NCBI RefSeq assembly: GCF_001612725.1
Contig: NZ_BDAZ01000030.1
Location: 1-64,000, forward strand
Direction of reading: 5' to 3'
Source of the DNA: Nocardia anaemiae NBRC 100462
Lineage (GTDB): Bacteria; Actinomycetota; Actinomycetes; Mycobacteriales; Mycobacteriaceae
DNA: 64,000 nt
Shown here: positions 36,083-44,317 of the stretch, piece by piece
Layout of the letters: each line of letters starts with the position of its first letter
How positions within the stretch are numbered: the stretch's first letter is position 1
Notes under the pieces: model-generated
Databases searched by the model: none
What the model saw: only the letters and a program-made list of their open reading frames with translations
What the model was told of the DNA's origin: nothing
Made by a program: the position numbers and the translations under genes

Positions 36083-36100
36083 ACTTGGATAAGGTCCAGT
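36083..36100. promoter_or_regulatory. Possible MocR operator in the divergent 72-bp intergenic region
   Basis: The 18-bp stretch ACTTGGATAAGGTCCAGT contains imperfect TTGGA/TCCAG half-sites right before the MocR ATG at 36104. No ribosome-binding site precedes that ATG, so the regulator mRNA may be nearly leaderless. A shared control site is inferred. Confidence 0.3.
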
Positions 36101-36103
36101 TCT

Positions 36104-37519
36104 ATGCGTCGTTCCAGGACCAATTCGGGCGCGGGTGAGCTGTTCGTCGAGCTCCGGCGCGACTCGTCCGTGCCGCTGCACCAGCAGTTGGAAAGTGGCA
36201 TCCGGGACCGGATCCGGCAGGGGCTGCTCCGGGCTGACGCGGTGATGCCTGCGACTCGCGCCCTCGCGACGGATCTAGGACTGTCCAGGGGCGTGGTTGT
36301 CGAGGCTTACCAGCAGTTGGTGGCCGAGGGATATCTGGTCAGCCGGACCGGCGGTTACACGCAGGTAGCGCAGGCGGCGGCGGGGATCCAGATGGAGCAG
36401 AAGAGCGCGGCGGCGACCGAGCGACCGCCCCGAATCGATTTCAAATACAGCAAGCCGGACGTTTCCCAGTTCCCTCGCGCTGCTTGGTTGCGGTCGATCC
36501 GCAAGGTGCTCAACGAGACGCCGAACAGTAGCTTGGCCTACCTGGACGGGCGCGGCACCGCCGAACTGCGCGAGTCTCTGGCCGACTACCTGAACCGGGT
36601 CCGCGGTACGTCGGCGCGGCCGGAGAACATGCTGATCTGCAGCGGATTCGCCCAGGGTTCGCGGCTGCTCCTGCAGGTGCTGGTGGCTGCCGGGTATCGC
36701 AGGCTGGCGGTCGAGGACCCCTCCGACAATGAGCTTCGTGCCGTCGCGACGAAGGCGGGGTTGGAGACGGTCGGTGTGCCGGTGCGCGAGACCGGGCTGG
36801 ATGTGGAGGCGCTCGAGCGGTCGGGAGCCGACGTCGTCGTGGTGACCGCGGCCCACCAGTTTCCGACCGGTGCGGTGGCTTCGGCGCAGACGCGGGCCGG
36901 GTTGGTCGCGTGGGCCACCGAGCACGATGGCTTGGTCATCGAGGACGACTACGACGCGGAGTACCGCTATGACCGCGAGCCGATCGGCGCCATCCAGGGC
37001 CTGGCGCCGGAGTCCGTGATCTACGCAGGTACGGCGAGCAAGACGCTGGCGCCCGGACTGCGGCTCGGCTGGCTGATCCTGCCGAGCCGTCTGGTCGAGC
37101 CGATGTCGGCGGCCAAGGTGATCGACGATCGCGGCTCGCCGGTGTTCGACCAGCTGACCTTCGCGGACTTCGTCGCGCGGGGCGAGTTCGATCGGCACCT
37201 GCGCCGGATGCGGCCGCGGTACCGGCAGTTGCGGGACACCCTCGTCGGCCGACTGGCCCAACAGGTGCCCGATCTCGTGCCGATCGGAGTCTCCGCGGGC
37301 CTGCATGTGATGACTTGGCTGCCGCCCGATCTCACCGAAGCCGCTGTGACGAATGCAGCGCTGGAACGCGGCCTCGGGGTCTATGGCCTGGCGCCCTACT
37401 GGGTGGAGAAGGCGGGACCGGAAGGTCTGGTCTTCGGGTACGGCAGCCTGACCCAACCGGCCGTCGCCGAGGGCATCGACCTACTCGCCGATGCCATCGG
37501 CTCGCTGCGCCGTCAGTAG
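36104..37519 (+). CDS. MocR-family transcriptional regulator
   Basis: 471 residues. The N-terminal GntR winged helix (VPLHQQLESGIRDRI, ATDLGLSRGVVVEAYQQL) is joined to an aminotransferase-fold domain with the PLP lysine in AGTASKTLAPGLRLG and EDDYDAEYRYD. It is divergent from the BBE-type flavoprotein with only 72 bp between starts, the usual arrangement for a local regulator. It differs clearly from the MocR protein at 32055, so the two are separate paralogues. An 11-bp hairpin follows its stop. Confidence 0.88.
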   Translation: MRRSRTNSGAGELFVELRRDSSVPLHQQLESGIRDRIRQGLLRADAVMPATRALATDLGLSRGVVVEAYQQLVAEGYLVSRTGGYTQVAQAAAGIQMEQKSAAATERPPRIDFKYSKPDVSQFPRAAWLRSIRKVLNETPNSSLAYLDGRGTAELRESLADYLNRVRGTSARPENMLICSGFAQGSRLLLQVLVAAGYRRLAVEDPSDNELRAVATKAGLETVGVPVRETGLDVEALERSGADVVVVTAAHQFPTGAVASAQTRAGLVAWATEHDGLVIEDDYDAEYRYDREPIGAIQGLAPESVIYAGTASKTLAPGLRLGWLILPSRLVEPMSAAKVIDDRGSPVFDQLTFADFVARGEFDRHLRRMRPRYRQLRDTLVGRLAQQVPDLVPIGVSAGLHVMTWLPPDLTEAAVTNAALERGLGVYGLAPYWVEKAGPEGLVFGYGSLTQPAVAEGIDLLADAIGSLRRQ

Positions 37520-37535
37520 GCCACTGCGCGAAATC

Positions 37536-37565
37536 GGTCGACGTGGTCGGGCTGCGACCTCGACC
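37536..37565. terminator. Stem-loop after the MocR gene
   Basis: GGTCGA pairs with TCGACC and inside it GGTCG pairs with CGACC around a GGCTG loop, giving an 11-bp stem with a three-base bulge. It starts 16 bases past the stop. A second, smaller hairpin (CGCTC/GAGCG) at 37583-37596 lies just beyond the end of the convergent organosulfur operon. Confidence 0.6.
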
Positions 37566-37611
37566 TTGCGGTATGGGCTGCGCGCTCAGTTGAGCGGCCG
37601 GACAGCGTTTG

Positions 37612-38562
37612 TCAGTTGGCGGTCGCCGGTTCGCGGCTCGCGGCGACGAACTCGCCGATCGATGCGTCTACCGCTTCGCGCACGCGAATCGTCCGGGGCA
37701 CTAGCCTGTTCGCGGCTAGCAAGTCCGCGGCGTGCTGCTGTTCGTCGAGGAATTCCTCGGTCACCGGGCCGATGCCGAACGGCCGCCCGCGCAGCGCCGC
37801 CTCCCATGCGTCCAGATCGGCGCGGCCACCCCGGGCGACGATGTCGTCGACGAAGTACTGGGCGGCCGCGCGCGGGTTCTGCACGATCCACGCATCGGAT
37901 TCCTGCAGCGCGGCAATGATCGTCTCGAGGGCTTCGCGATTGTTCTCGGCGAAGTCGCGGCGAGTGAACCACAGCGAAGGATGGCTGAACAGTGACTCGG
38001 TGTCGACCAGCGTCCGCAGTTCGGTCACGGCCTCCACGGCGGTCAACCCCGGGTAAGCGCCCACCCAGGCATCGAGGTCGCCGGTTATCAGCGCGGCGCC
38101 ACCGTCGTGCACATCGGTGTCGACCGGTTCGATGTCGGCCCAGCCCAGTCCGGCCTTCTCCAACGCGAACAGCAGCAGGGTGGTCTGCCAGGAGCCGTGG
38201 GCGATGCCGACGCGCTTGCCCGTCAAGTCGGCGACCGATTCGATGCCGCTGTCGGCCTTGGTGACCAGGCGCCCGTTCTCGATGCGCGGACCGGAGATGC
38301 CGACGTAGACGATGTCGCGGCCGTGGGCCAAGGCGGTGACCGGCGGGGTGAAGCCGGTGCCGATGAAGTCGTAGCCGGGATCGGTGAACAAGAGGTCCGA
38401 ATGCAGCGACGGCAGTGCGGTTTTCACATCCACGCGTTCCGGCTGCGGCAGGGCGCGCAGGTCTACCCATTCCACATCGGGCAGGGTGCGCTCGAGGATG
38501 CCGCGGTGGCGCAGGACGAACAGGGAGTTGTTGTGCGGGAAGTAGCCGACACGAACGGACAT
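37612..38562 (-). CDS. SsuA/nitrate-taurine-type binding protein homologue without signal peptide
   Basis: 316 residues with the type-II periplasmic-binding fold of aliphatic-sulfonate and THI5/NMT1-like proteins (VRVGYFPHNN at the start, LTGKRVGIAHGSWQTTLLL in the middle). It begins directly with mature-type sequence: no hydrophobic leader or lipobox, so it should stay in the cytosol. It lacks the N-terminal Cys motif of the DszB-like paralogue in the same operon. It may be a cytosolic substrate carrier or an enzyme on this scaffold. It is the last gene of the - strand organosulfur operon; AGGAGA precedes its ATG. Confidence 0.8.
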   Translation of the reverse strand: MSVRVGYFPHNNSLFVLRHRGILERTLPDVEWVDLRALPQPERVDVKTALPSLHSDLLFTDPGYDFIGTGFTPPVTALAHGRDIVYVGISGPRIENGRLVTKADSGIESVADLTGKRVGIAHGSWQTTLLLFALEKAGLGWADIEPVDTDVHDGGAALITGDLDAWVGAYPGLTAVEAVTELRTLVDTESLFSHPSLWFTRRDFAENNREALETIIAALQESDAWIVQNPRAAAQYFVDDIVARGGRADLDAWEAALRGRPFGIGPVTEEFLDEQQHAADLLAANRLVPRTIRVREAVDASIGEFVAASREPATAN

Positions 38563-38592
38563 GGAAAGTCTCCTGGGGGTGCTGGGACGTGG

Positions 38593-39300
38593 TCAGATCA
38601 GGCCGCGGCGGCGGGCTTCGTCGGCGAGGCCGGTGCGGCCCCATTGGACGGCCAGGTTGGATTTGTCGAAATCTACTGAGCCGCCGAGTGTTTCGGCGAT
38701 GGCCTGATACTGGGCGCCCTCCTCGAGCAGCACCACCAGCTTGGCCAGCTCGAGCAGTCCGGCGCGGCCGATGACGTTGGCGCCGCCGTTGGCTTCGAAG
38801 ATGGCGATCAGGTCGGGGTCGCGCGTGAGTTGGTCGAGGATGAAATCCCCGGCGCCGATGCTGCGGTCGATATGCGGCGGGATCTGCCGCGACAGGGTCA
38901 GCCGCTGCACCGCGGCGTAGCGGATCGGAAATACGCGGTGGGTCTGGGCCCAGCCGCCCAGCCACGGGCTGTGCACGTGCACCACGGAGGTGATCTCGGG
39001 GTGCGCGCGGAACACCTTGGCGTAGCCGGTGACGAACCCGGCGGATCCGGTGCCCGAGAGCACCTCTCCGTCGAAGCCGACGACGACCGGCACGACAGTG
39101 CGGTCCTCTGCCCACGGGCCCGGTTCGTTGAGGGCGACAGCGATGTCGGTGCCCGGTACGCGTTCGACGAAATTGACGGTGCCGTTGCCGGTGACGGTGC
39201 CGGTCTCACGCAGCACTCGGAAGGCCTTCTCCGCGTCGCGGGTCGCGGCGACGACGAAGGCCTGCACGGTCTCGTCGAGCCGAATCTCGGTGGTGGTCAT
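38593..39300 (-). CDS. Class II aldolase/adducin-family protein
   Basis: 235 residues of the zinc-dependent L-fuculose-phosphate-aldolase/adducin fold. The metal site is partly visible as HVHSPW (two His) in the middle. Members cleave or decarboxylate sugar-like and hydroxy-acid substrates by retro-aldol chemistry in the cytosol. Between a SsuD-like monooxygenase and a SsuA-like protein, it may process the carbonyl product left after C-S bond cleavage; this is inferred from position only. AGGAGA stands four bases before the ATG, twelve bases after the upstream stop. Confidence 0.85.
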   Translation of the reverse strand: MTTTEIRLDETVQAFVVAATRDAEKAFRVLRETGTVTGNGTVNFVERVPGTDIAVALNEPGPWAEDRTVVPVVVGFDGEVLSGTGSAGFVTGYAKVFRAHPEITSVVHVHSPWLGGWAQTHRVFPIRYAAVQRLTLSRQIPPHIDRSIGAGDFILDQLTRDPDLIAIFEANGGANVIGRAGLLELAKLVVLLEEGAQYQAIAETLGGSVDFDKSNLAVQWGRTGLADEARRRGLI

Positions 39301-39312
39301 GGCTTCTCCTGT

Positions 39313-40468
39313 TCAGGTATGGGTGAGCACGGGAGTGGTCGGACGGGTGCGACTCAGCAGCGGCAGTACTTCCTCACCGATCCGGTAGGCCTCTTCCAGA
39401 TGCGGGTTACCGGCCAGAATGAAGGCGTCCACACCGAGATCGATCAACTCGTCGAGGCGCTGGGCGACCTGTTCGTAGCTGCCGACCAGACCGAAGGCGG
39501 GCCCGCCGCGAATCAGGCTGAACCCGCACCAGACATTGGGCTGCACTTCCAGATCGCGGTAGTCGGTGATGGTTTCGGGCACCCAGCCTTTGATGCGGGC
39601 CGCGCCGACCGAATCACCTCGAGCGGCGCGGTTGGCGGCGTCGCGATCGACGAAGGCCCAGCCTTTGCGGATCTCGGCCCAGGCCGCTTCCTCGGTGTGG
39701 CGGGCCACGATGTCGATGCGGACCGCGAATTTCGGTGTGCGCCCGATCGTTTCGGCGTGTGTGCGGACCCCGTCGAACTTGGCGCGCAGATCGGCGTAGG
39801 GCTCGAGCCAGGACAGGTAGTAGTCGGCGTGACGGCCCGCGGCCTGCACTGCAGCACTCGAGGACCCGGAGAAGTAGACCTCCGGGAACGGTTGCCCCGC
39901 CAGGCCCGGCGGCAAGGCGGCGGCATCGGTGCCGAAGAACCGGCCGTCGTAGGTGAACGGCTGTCCGTCCCACACCCCGCGCAGCACATCGAGGAATTCG
40001 CTGGTGCGTGCGTAGCGGTCGTCGTGGGATACCTTGTCCCCCCCACCACAATTGGGCCGGGCCACCGCCGCCGCTGATGATGTTGTAGACCAGCCGTCCG
40101 CCGGTGGCGCGTTGCAGGCTGGCTGACATGCGCGCGGCCTGCACCGGATGCAGGAACCCTGGCTGGAAGGCAACCATGAACCGATAGGTGGTGGTCTCGC
40201 GGGCCAGCGCGGCGGCAAAGGCCCACGGGTCCTCGGTCACCGGGAACGAGGGCAACAGACCGCCAAGGAACCCGGCCGATTCACTGGCTCTGGCGACGGC
40301 GGCGACGTGGTCGATGTAGCTGTAGCCATCGAGTGCGCCCCCGCGCACGGCCGGGGCGATATTGCCCGGGCCGTAGCCGTTGGCGTGGCCGCGGTTGTAG
40401 CGGCGCGGGGTACGCAGGGAGGCATGGTCGCCTTCCATGCCGATGCGCCAATAGATGTCGATGCTCAT
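39313..40468 (-). pseudogene. SsuD-like FMN-dependent sulfonate monooxygenase with a frameshift in a G7 tract
   Basis: The N-terminal part (40468 down to about 40045) reads as SsuD, starting MSIDIYWRIG and reaching NIISGGGGPAQLWW. The C-terminal part (about 40044 to 39313) continues in another frame with DKVSHDDRYARTSEFLDVL, the matching SsuD segment. The switch falls in a run of seven C (G on the coding strand) at 40038-40044; six would restore one frame of about 384 residues. Restored, it has the bacterial-luciferase-like TIM barrel that uses reduced flavin and O2 to release sulfite from sulfonates. It may be a true mutation, a phase-variable tract or a sequencing error. Its start overlaps the upstream stop. 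Confidence 0.85.
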
Positions 40469-41595
40469 GCCGTGGTCTCCTGCAGGGTGCGCCCGGCAGG
40501 GTCGGCCAGGAACAGCAAATGCTCACTGGCGCGGTGCACTTCCTCGATGTTCGGGTGCCCGGACAACACGATGCTGTCGAAACCGGCGGCCTCGTAGGCC
40601 TGCAACTGCTGGGCGACATGCTCATAGCTGCCGACCAGGCCGACCGGCTGCGGGTAGCCGAGCTCGGCGAACCCGCCCCAGCGGGCACCGTCGAGACGCA
40701 ACGATCGCGCGCCGGGACCGTCGGGACGTACTTCGCGCCATTGGCGTTCGGCGCGCGCCCACGCCTCGTCCTCGGTTTCCCGGGCGATCACCGGCAGCTC
40801 CAACCCCGCGCGCACCCGGCGACCGGTCTCGGCGGTGCGCTCTCGCAGCCGCGCCAGCGCCGCGGCCGGACCGTCGGTGGATTCGGTGAACAGGTGCACA
40901 TCACCGTGGCGGGCCGAAAGATCCAGTGCCGGTTGCGAAGTGCCCGACAGGTACACCGTCGGGAACGGCAACCCGGACAGGATGCCACGGAAGCCGCCGT
41001 CGATCACGTCGTAGTATTCGCCCGCGAAATCGAATCCGGTGCCTTGGAATCCGGCACCGGGCACCGGGTCGGCATTCCACACTCCGCGCACCACGGTCAG
41101 GAACTCCGCTGCCCGCGCGTACCGGTCGTCCCCGCCGACCCGGTCGCCGCGGGTACGTGCTTCCTCGGTGTCGGTGTCGACGGCCAGCCGCCAGCCCAGC
41201 CGTCCCGCGGACAGCCGTTGCAGGGTGGCCGAGACCTTCGCCGCGTACACCGGAGTGCCGAAAGCAGGCTGGAATTCGACGATGACACGCGCGTGGCGGG
41301 TGGCGCGCAACGCACCACCGGCCACGATCCAGGATTCCTCGCCCAGCGGGTCGTACGGCGCGAGCACACCGTCGAGGCCCGCCAGCTCGGCGGCGTCGAT
41401 CACTTGGTGCAGATCATCGAAAGGTCCGTGGTGCCCGGGGCGTACATCGGTCGGCTCCCGGTCGTCCGGGCGCGCACCGAAGCGTCCGCCAGCCGGTGTC
41501 GGGGCCGGGTCACCGAATCCACCGCGGTGACGCAACTGCGGGCGAGCCCGGCGGCCGTCACCACGGCTTGGCAGCCGCCACAGATATTCGGTCAT
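40465..41595 (-). CDS. ssuD: SsuD-like LLM-class flavin-dependent monooxygenase
   Basis: 376 residues, the usual SsuD length. It begins MTEYLWRLPSRGDG, like the SsuD opening strand. Mid-protein LAVDTDTEEARTRGD and DDRYARAAEFL match the flavin/substrate loop region, and the C-terminus has VGLVGSYEHVAQQL and VLSGHPNIEE. It should oxidise a C-S bond with FMNH2 and O2; a flavin reductase is not visible nearby. It overlaps the paralogous frameshifted monooxygenase by four bases, so the operon encoded two related oxygenases, perhaps for successive steps or different sulfonates. Confidence 0.88.
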   Translation of the reverse strand: MTEYLWRLPSRGDGRRARPQLRHRGGFGDPAPTPAGGRFGARPDDREPTDVRPGHHGPFDDLHQVIDAAELAGLDGVLAPYDPLGEESWIVAGGALRATRHARVIVEFQPAFGTPVYAAKVSATLQRLSAGRLGWRLAVDTDTEEARTRGDRVGGDDRYARAAEFLTVVRGVWNADPVPGAGFQGTGFDFAGEYYDVIDGGFRGILSGLPFPTVYLSGTSQPALDLSARHGDVHLFTESTDGPAAALARLRERTAETGRRVRAGLELPVIARETEDEAWARAERQWREVRPDGPGARSLRLDGARWGGFAELGYPQPVGLVGSYEHVAQQLQAYEAAGFDSIVLSGHPNIEEVHRASEHLLFLADPAGRTLQETTA

Positions 41596-41668
41596 GCTGT
41601 GTCCCTTCTTGCATGCCCGAGGGGCCCTCCGTGGTTACGCGAGCTGCCTCCTCCGGGCCCTGACTCGG

Positions 41669-42718
41669 TCATGCGGCGACCTTCCCGGCGGCAACCAGCT
41701 CACGTGCCCGCGCCAGCGGCTCGTGGGCGACCCAGGAGTCGAGGTCGAAATCGGTGGCAAGGAAACCGTGGGTGTAGAGGAACTGCTTCTGCACCCCGAG
41801 CAGGTCCAGGCGTTCGAGATCCAGCGACGGATGCAGACCACGATGGAACTCGGTGCCGTAGGCGGCCACGACTCCCTCAGGCCCGGACAGGGTTTCGCGT
41901 TGCAGCACCTCCCGCACACCGTCGAGATTGTCGGTCGCCCAGTCCGCCGCCCGCAGGCTCTGAGCCAGGAACCCGATCACCGCGTCCGGGTTGGTGTCGA
42001 GCAGATCCTGATGCACCGTGATCGGGCGCGGGGTGCCGTTGTTGACGCGCAGACGTTTGGTGTCGGTGGCATCCAGGTCCACCGCTACCCGCAGCCCGTG
42101 CCGCACTGCGACTTCTCGAGCGCGGGCACCTTTGACGTAGATGGCGTCCACCGCACCGGTCAGCAACTCGTCGGCGCCCCAGGTAATGGACCGGGCACGC
42201 TGCTGAACCTCGGTGCGCACCTGCGGATCCCGCTCCACACCGAGTTCCACGACCTGCACATCGGCGAGGGTGAGCCCGCCCAGGCGCAGGGCGCTGGTGA
42301 ACCCGTGCAGCGCCATCGCTCGCGGGAAGCTGCGCGCCTGATCCTGCGCCCAAGCCGGGATGCCGATCCGCAGCCCCGCCAGTTCGGCCGGTGAACTCAC
42401 CGGCGACTGCGGGCCGACCAGAATGGCCTGCGCTTCGTCGATCCAGGTCAGCCCGATCAGCCGGGTCGGTGCGCGCTGAGCGCGCGCGGCCAGCGCGGGC
42501 ACGTTGCCGCCTTCACGCACCAAGCCCGCGAGAGTGTGGTCGAAGTGGCGGGCGGCCAGCTCCGGGCCAGCGTCCTGCAGGACCGCGAAGTCCAGGCCGT
42601 GGGTACGGGCGGTCTCGCCCAGCCAGCCCAGACTGTGAGCCAGCCCGCTGGCGGTCGGCACCGGGCAGCGGGTGTACCAGAGGGTGCCTGCAGGATCGGG
42701 CTGTGCTGTGGGGGTCAT
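41669..42718 (-). CDS. DszB-like desulfinase on a SsuA-type binding-protein fold
   Basis: 349 residues with no signal peptide. The start, YTRCPVPTASGLA, matches the active-site region of DszB (2'-hydroxybiphenyl-2-sulfinate desulfinase), giving Cys18 as the nucleophile. His58 in ARHFDH and Arg68 in REGGNVPAL line up with DszB His60 and Arg70, with the same ten-residue spacing. Downstream LAGLRIGIPA and QKQFLYTHGFL also follow DszB. The family hydrolyses an aromatic sulfinate to sulfite and a phenol-type product. The gene sits between the sulfonate ABC transporter and two SsuD-like oxygenases, immediately next to the ATPase stop. The substrate is unknown, and a non-enzymatic binding role remains possible. 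Confidence 0.75.
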   Translation of the reverse strand: MTPTAQPDPAGTLWYTRCPVPTASGLAHSLGWLGETARTHGLDFAVLQDAGPELAARHFDHTLAGLVREGGNVPALAARAQRAPTRLIGLTWIDEAQAILVGPQSPVSSPAELAGLRIGIPAWAQDQARSFPRAMALHGFTSALRLGGLTLADVQVVELGVERDPQVRTEVQQRARSITWGADELLTGAVDAIYVKGARAREVAVRHGLRVAVDLDATDTKRLRVNNGTPRPITVHQDLLDTNPDAVIGFLAQSLRAADWATDNLDGVREVLQRETLSGPEGVVAAYGTEFHRGLHPSLDLERLDLLGVQKQFLYTHGFLATDFDLDSWVAHEPLARARELVAAGKVAA

Positions 42719-43474
42719 CTATGCTCCTGAGTTCTTCGAGGGCGCGGTGCCGACGCCGAGTTCGGCGAGGAAGGCCGCGCGATAGCGCAGCGCGGCAGGG
42801 TCGTTGCCGTCGCGCGGTTGGGCCAGGTCGATCTCGGTGTCCACCGCGAAGCGGCCGCGATCGAGAATGAGCACCCGGTCGGCCAGGCGCACCGCCTCGT
42901 CCACGTCATGGGTCACCATGAGCACCGCCGGGTGGTGACGGGTCACCAACTCCCCCACCAGGTCCTGCATCTGCAACCGGGTCAGCGCATCAAGCGCGGC
43001 GAACGGCTCGTCCAGCAACAGCAGTTCGGGTTCGCGCACCAGCGCCCGCGCCAACGCCGCACGCTGGGCTTCACCACCGGACAGGGTCGCAGGCCACTGC
43101 CGGGCCTTGCCGCCCAGATGCACCTCGGCCAGCGCGCGCAGGCCCGCCTCCCGGGTCTGCTTCGAACGGCGTTGCCCGACAGTCACATTGGCCAGCACCC
43201 GCTTGGACGGGATCAGCCTCGGCTCCTGATAGACGGTGGTGCGCACCGCGGGCACCAGCACCTGCCCTGCGTCCGGGGTTTCCAGGCCGGTGAGCAGTCG
43301 CAGCAGGGTGGTCTTGCCGGTGCCGCTTGGGCCGAGCAGAACCACGAACTCGCCACGGCGAATGGTCAGGTCCACCCCGTCGAGGACGATCTTGTCACCG
43401 AAGGCCTTGCGCAGTCCGGTGATCCGCACGGCGACCGGCGCGGTGGCACGCGGCGACTGTTCCACGGCGGTCAT
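42719..43474 (-). CDS. ssuB: ABC transporter ATP-binding protein, sulfonate type
   Basis: 251 residues from the ATG at 43474, which overlaps the permease stop as ATGA; the frame is open 72 codons further but that part is a shadow of the permease. Walker A GPSGTGKTT, Q-loop YQEPRLIPS, signature LSGGEAQRAALARAL, Walker B LLLLDEPFAALD and H-loop MVTHD are all intact. It powers the permease encoded just upstream in the operon. The family is SsuB/TauB/NrtD. Confidence 0.92.
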   Translation of the reverse strand: MTAVEQSPRATAPVAVRITGLRKAFGDKIVLDGVDLTIRRGEFVVLLGPSGTGKTTLLRLLTGLETPDAGQVLVPAVRTTVYQEPRLIPSKRVLANVTVGQRRSKQTREAGLRALAEVHLGGKARQWPATLSGGEAQRAALARALVREPELLLLDEPFAALDALTRLQMQDLVGELVTRHHPAVLMVTHDVDEAVRLADRVLILDRGRFAVDTEIDLAQPRDGNDPAALRYRAAFLAELGVGTAPSKNSGA

Positions 43475-44316
43475 CGGATTGCCACCTGCCGCCGCCAAGG
43501 CATCGCATACCGTTCGGCCAACCGCACCACGGCGTCGAAGATCAAGCCCAGCACCGCATACAGCACCACGCACAGCACCATGTAATCGGTGCGGTTGTAC
43601 TCCTGCGCCAACGTGACCAGATAGCCCACCCCTTCGGCGGTACCGACCTGCTCGGCGGCGATGAGGCCGGTGATACTGATGGACAAGCACACCCGCAGCG
43701 CCATGAGAATCCCCGGCAGCGCCGAGGGCAGGATCACCTCGAGCACCAGCCGCGCCCCGCTCAAACCGAATCCACGCGCAGCCTCGACCACTTTGCGGTC
43801 CACATTGCGCACTCCCAGATAGGTATACGCATACATGGGCGCGACGGTGGCCACCGCGATGAGTGCCACCTTGTACAGCTCATCGATGCCGAACCAGGCG
43901 ATGAACAAGGGCACCAACGCCAGGAACGGCACCGCGCGCACGATCTGCATGGTGGAGTCCACCAATTCCTCACCGAGGCTGGACAATCCGGCGATCAGGC
44001 CGAGCAGCAACCCGACACCGACGCCCAGCCCGACACCGAACGCGGCGCGGGTGAAGGAGGCCACCGCGAAGTCGAGCAGCTGGCCACTGCCCAGCAGTTC
44101 GGTGAACGCCGACCACACCTTGGGCGGTCCGGCCAGCACCTGCGGCGAGAGCGCACCGGTGGCCGAGCCGATCCACCAGGCGGCGACGATCAACGCGGGC
44201 AGCAGGAAACGCAGCGGTACCGACAGCCATGCGGGCCTGGACTTCTCGACCCGGCTGCGGGGCGCAGCGAGCGTGCCGAGGTCTTCCTCGGCGGTGGGGG
44301 CAGTGAGCACAGCCAT
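43471..44316 (-). CDS. ssuC: ABC transporter permease, sulfonate type
   Basis: 281 residues of the binding-protein-dependent permease family with about six membrane segments after a 35-residue charged N-terminus. The EAA-like loop lies around VVEAARGFGLSGARLVLEVILPSALPGI, the contact for the ATPase (only key residues EAA..G...P matter). It would import sulfonate-like compounds captured by the lipoprotein encoded next to it. The start is one base away from the lipoprotein stop and the end overlaps the ATPase start. Confidence 0.9.
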   Translation of the reverse strand: MAVLTAPTAEEDLGTLAAPRSRVEKSRPAWLSVPLRFLLPALIVAAWWIGSATGALSPQVLAGPPKVWSAFTELLGSGQLLDFAVASFTRAAFGVGLGVGVGLLLGLIAGLSSLGEELVDSTMQIVRAVPFLALVPLFIAWFGIDELYKVALIAVATVAPMYAYTYLGVRNVDRKVVEAARGFGLSGARLVLEVILPSALPGILMALRVCLSISITGLIAAEQVGTAEGVGYLVTLAQEYNRTDYMVLCVVLYAVLGLIFDAVVRLAERYAMPWRRQVAIR

Positions 44317-44317
44317 G

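Noticed and set aside
42719..43690. Longer start for the ABC ATPase gene
   Set aside because: The extra 72 residues are an antisense-like shadow of the permease; the ATG at 43474 overlaps the permease stop in the usual way.
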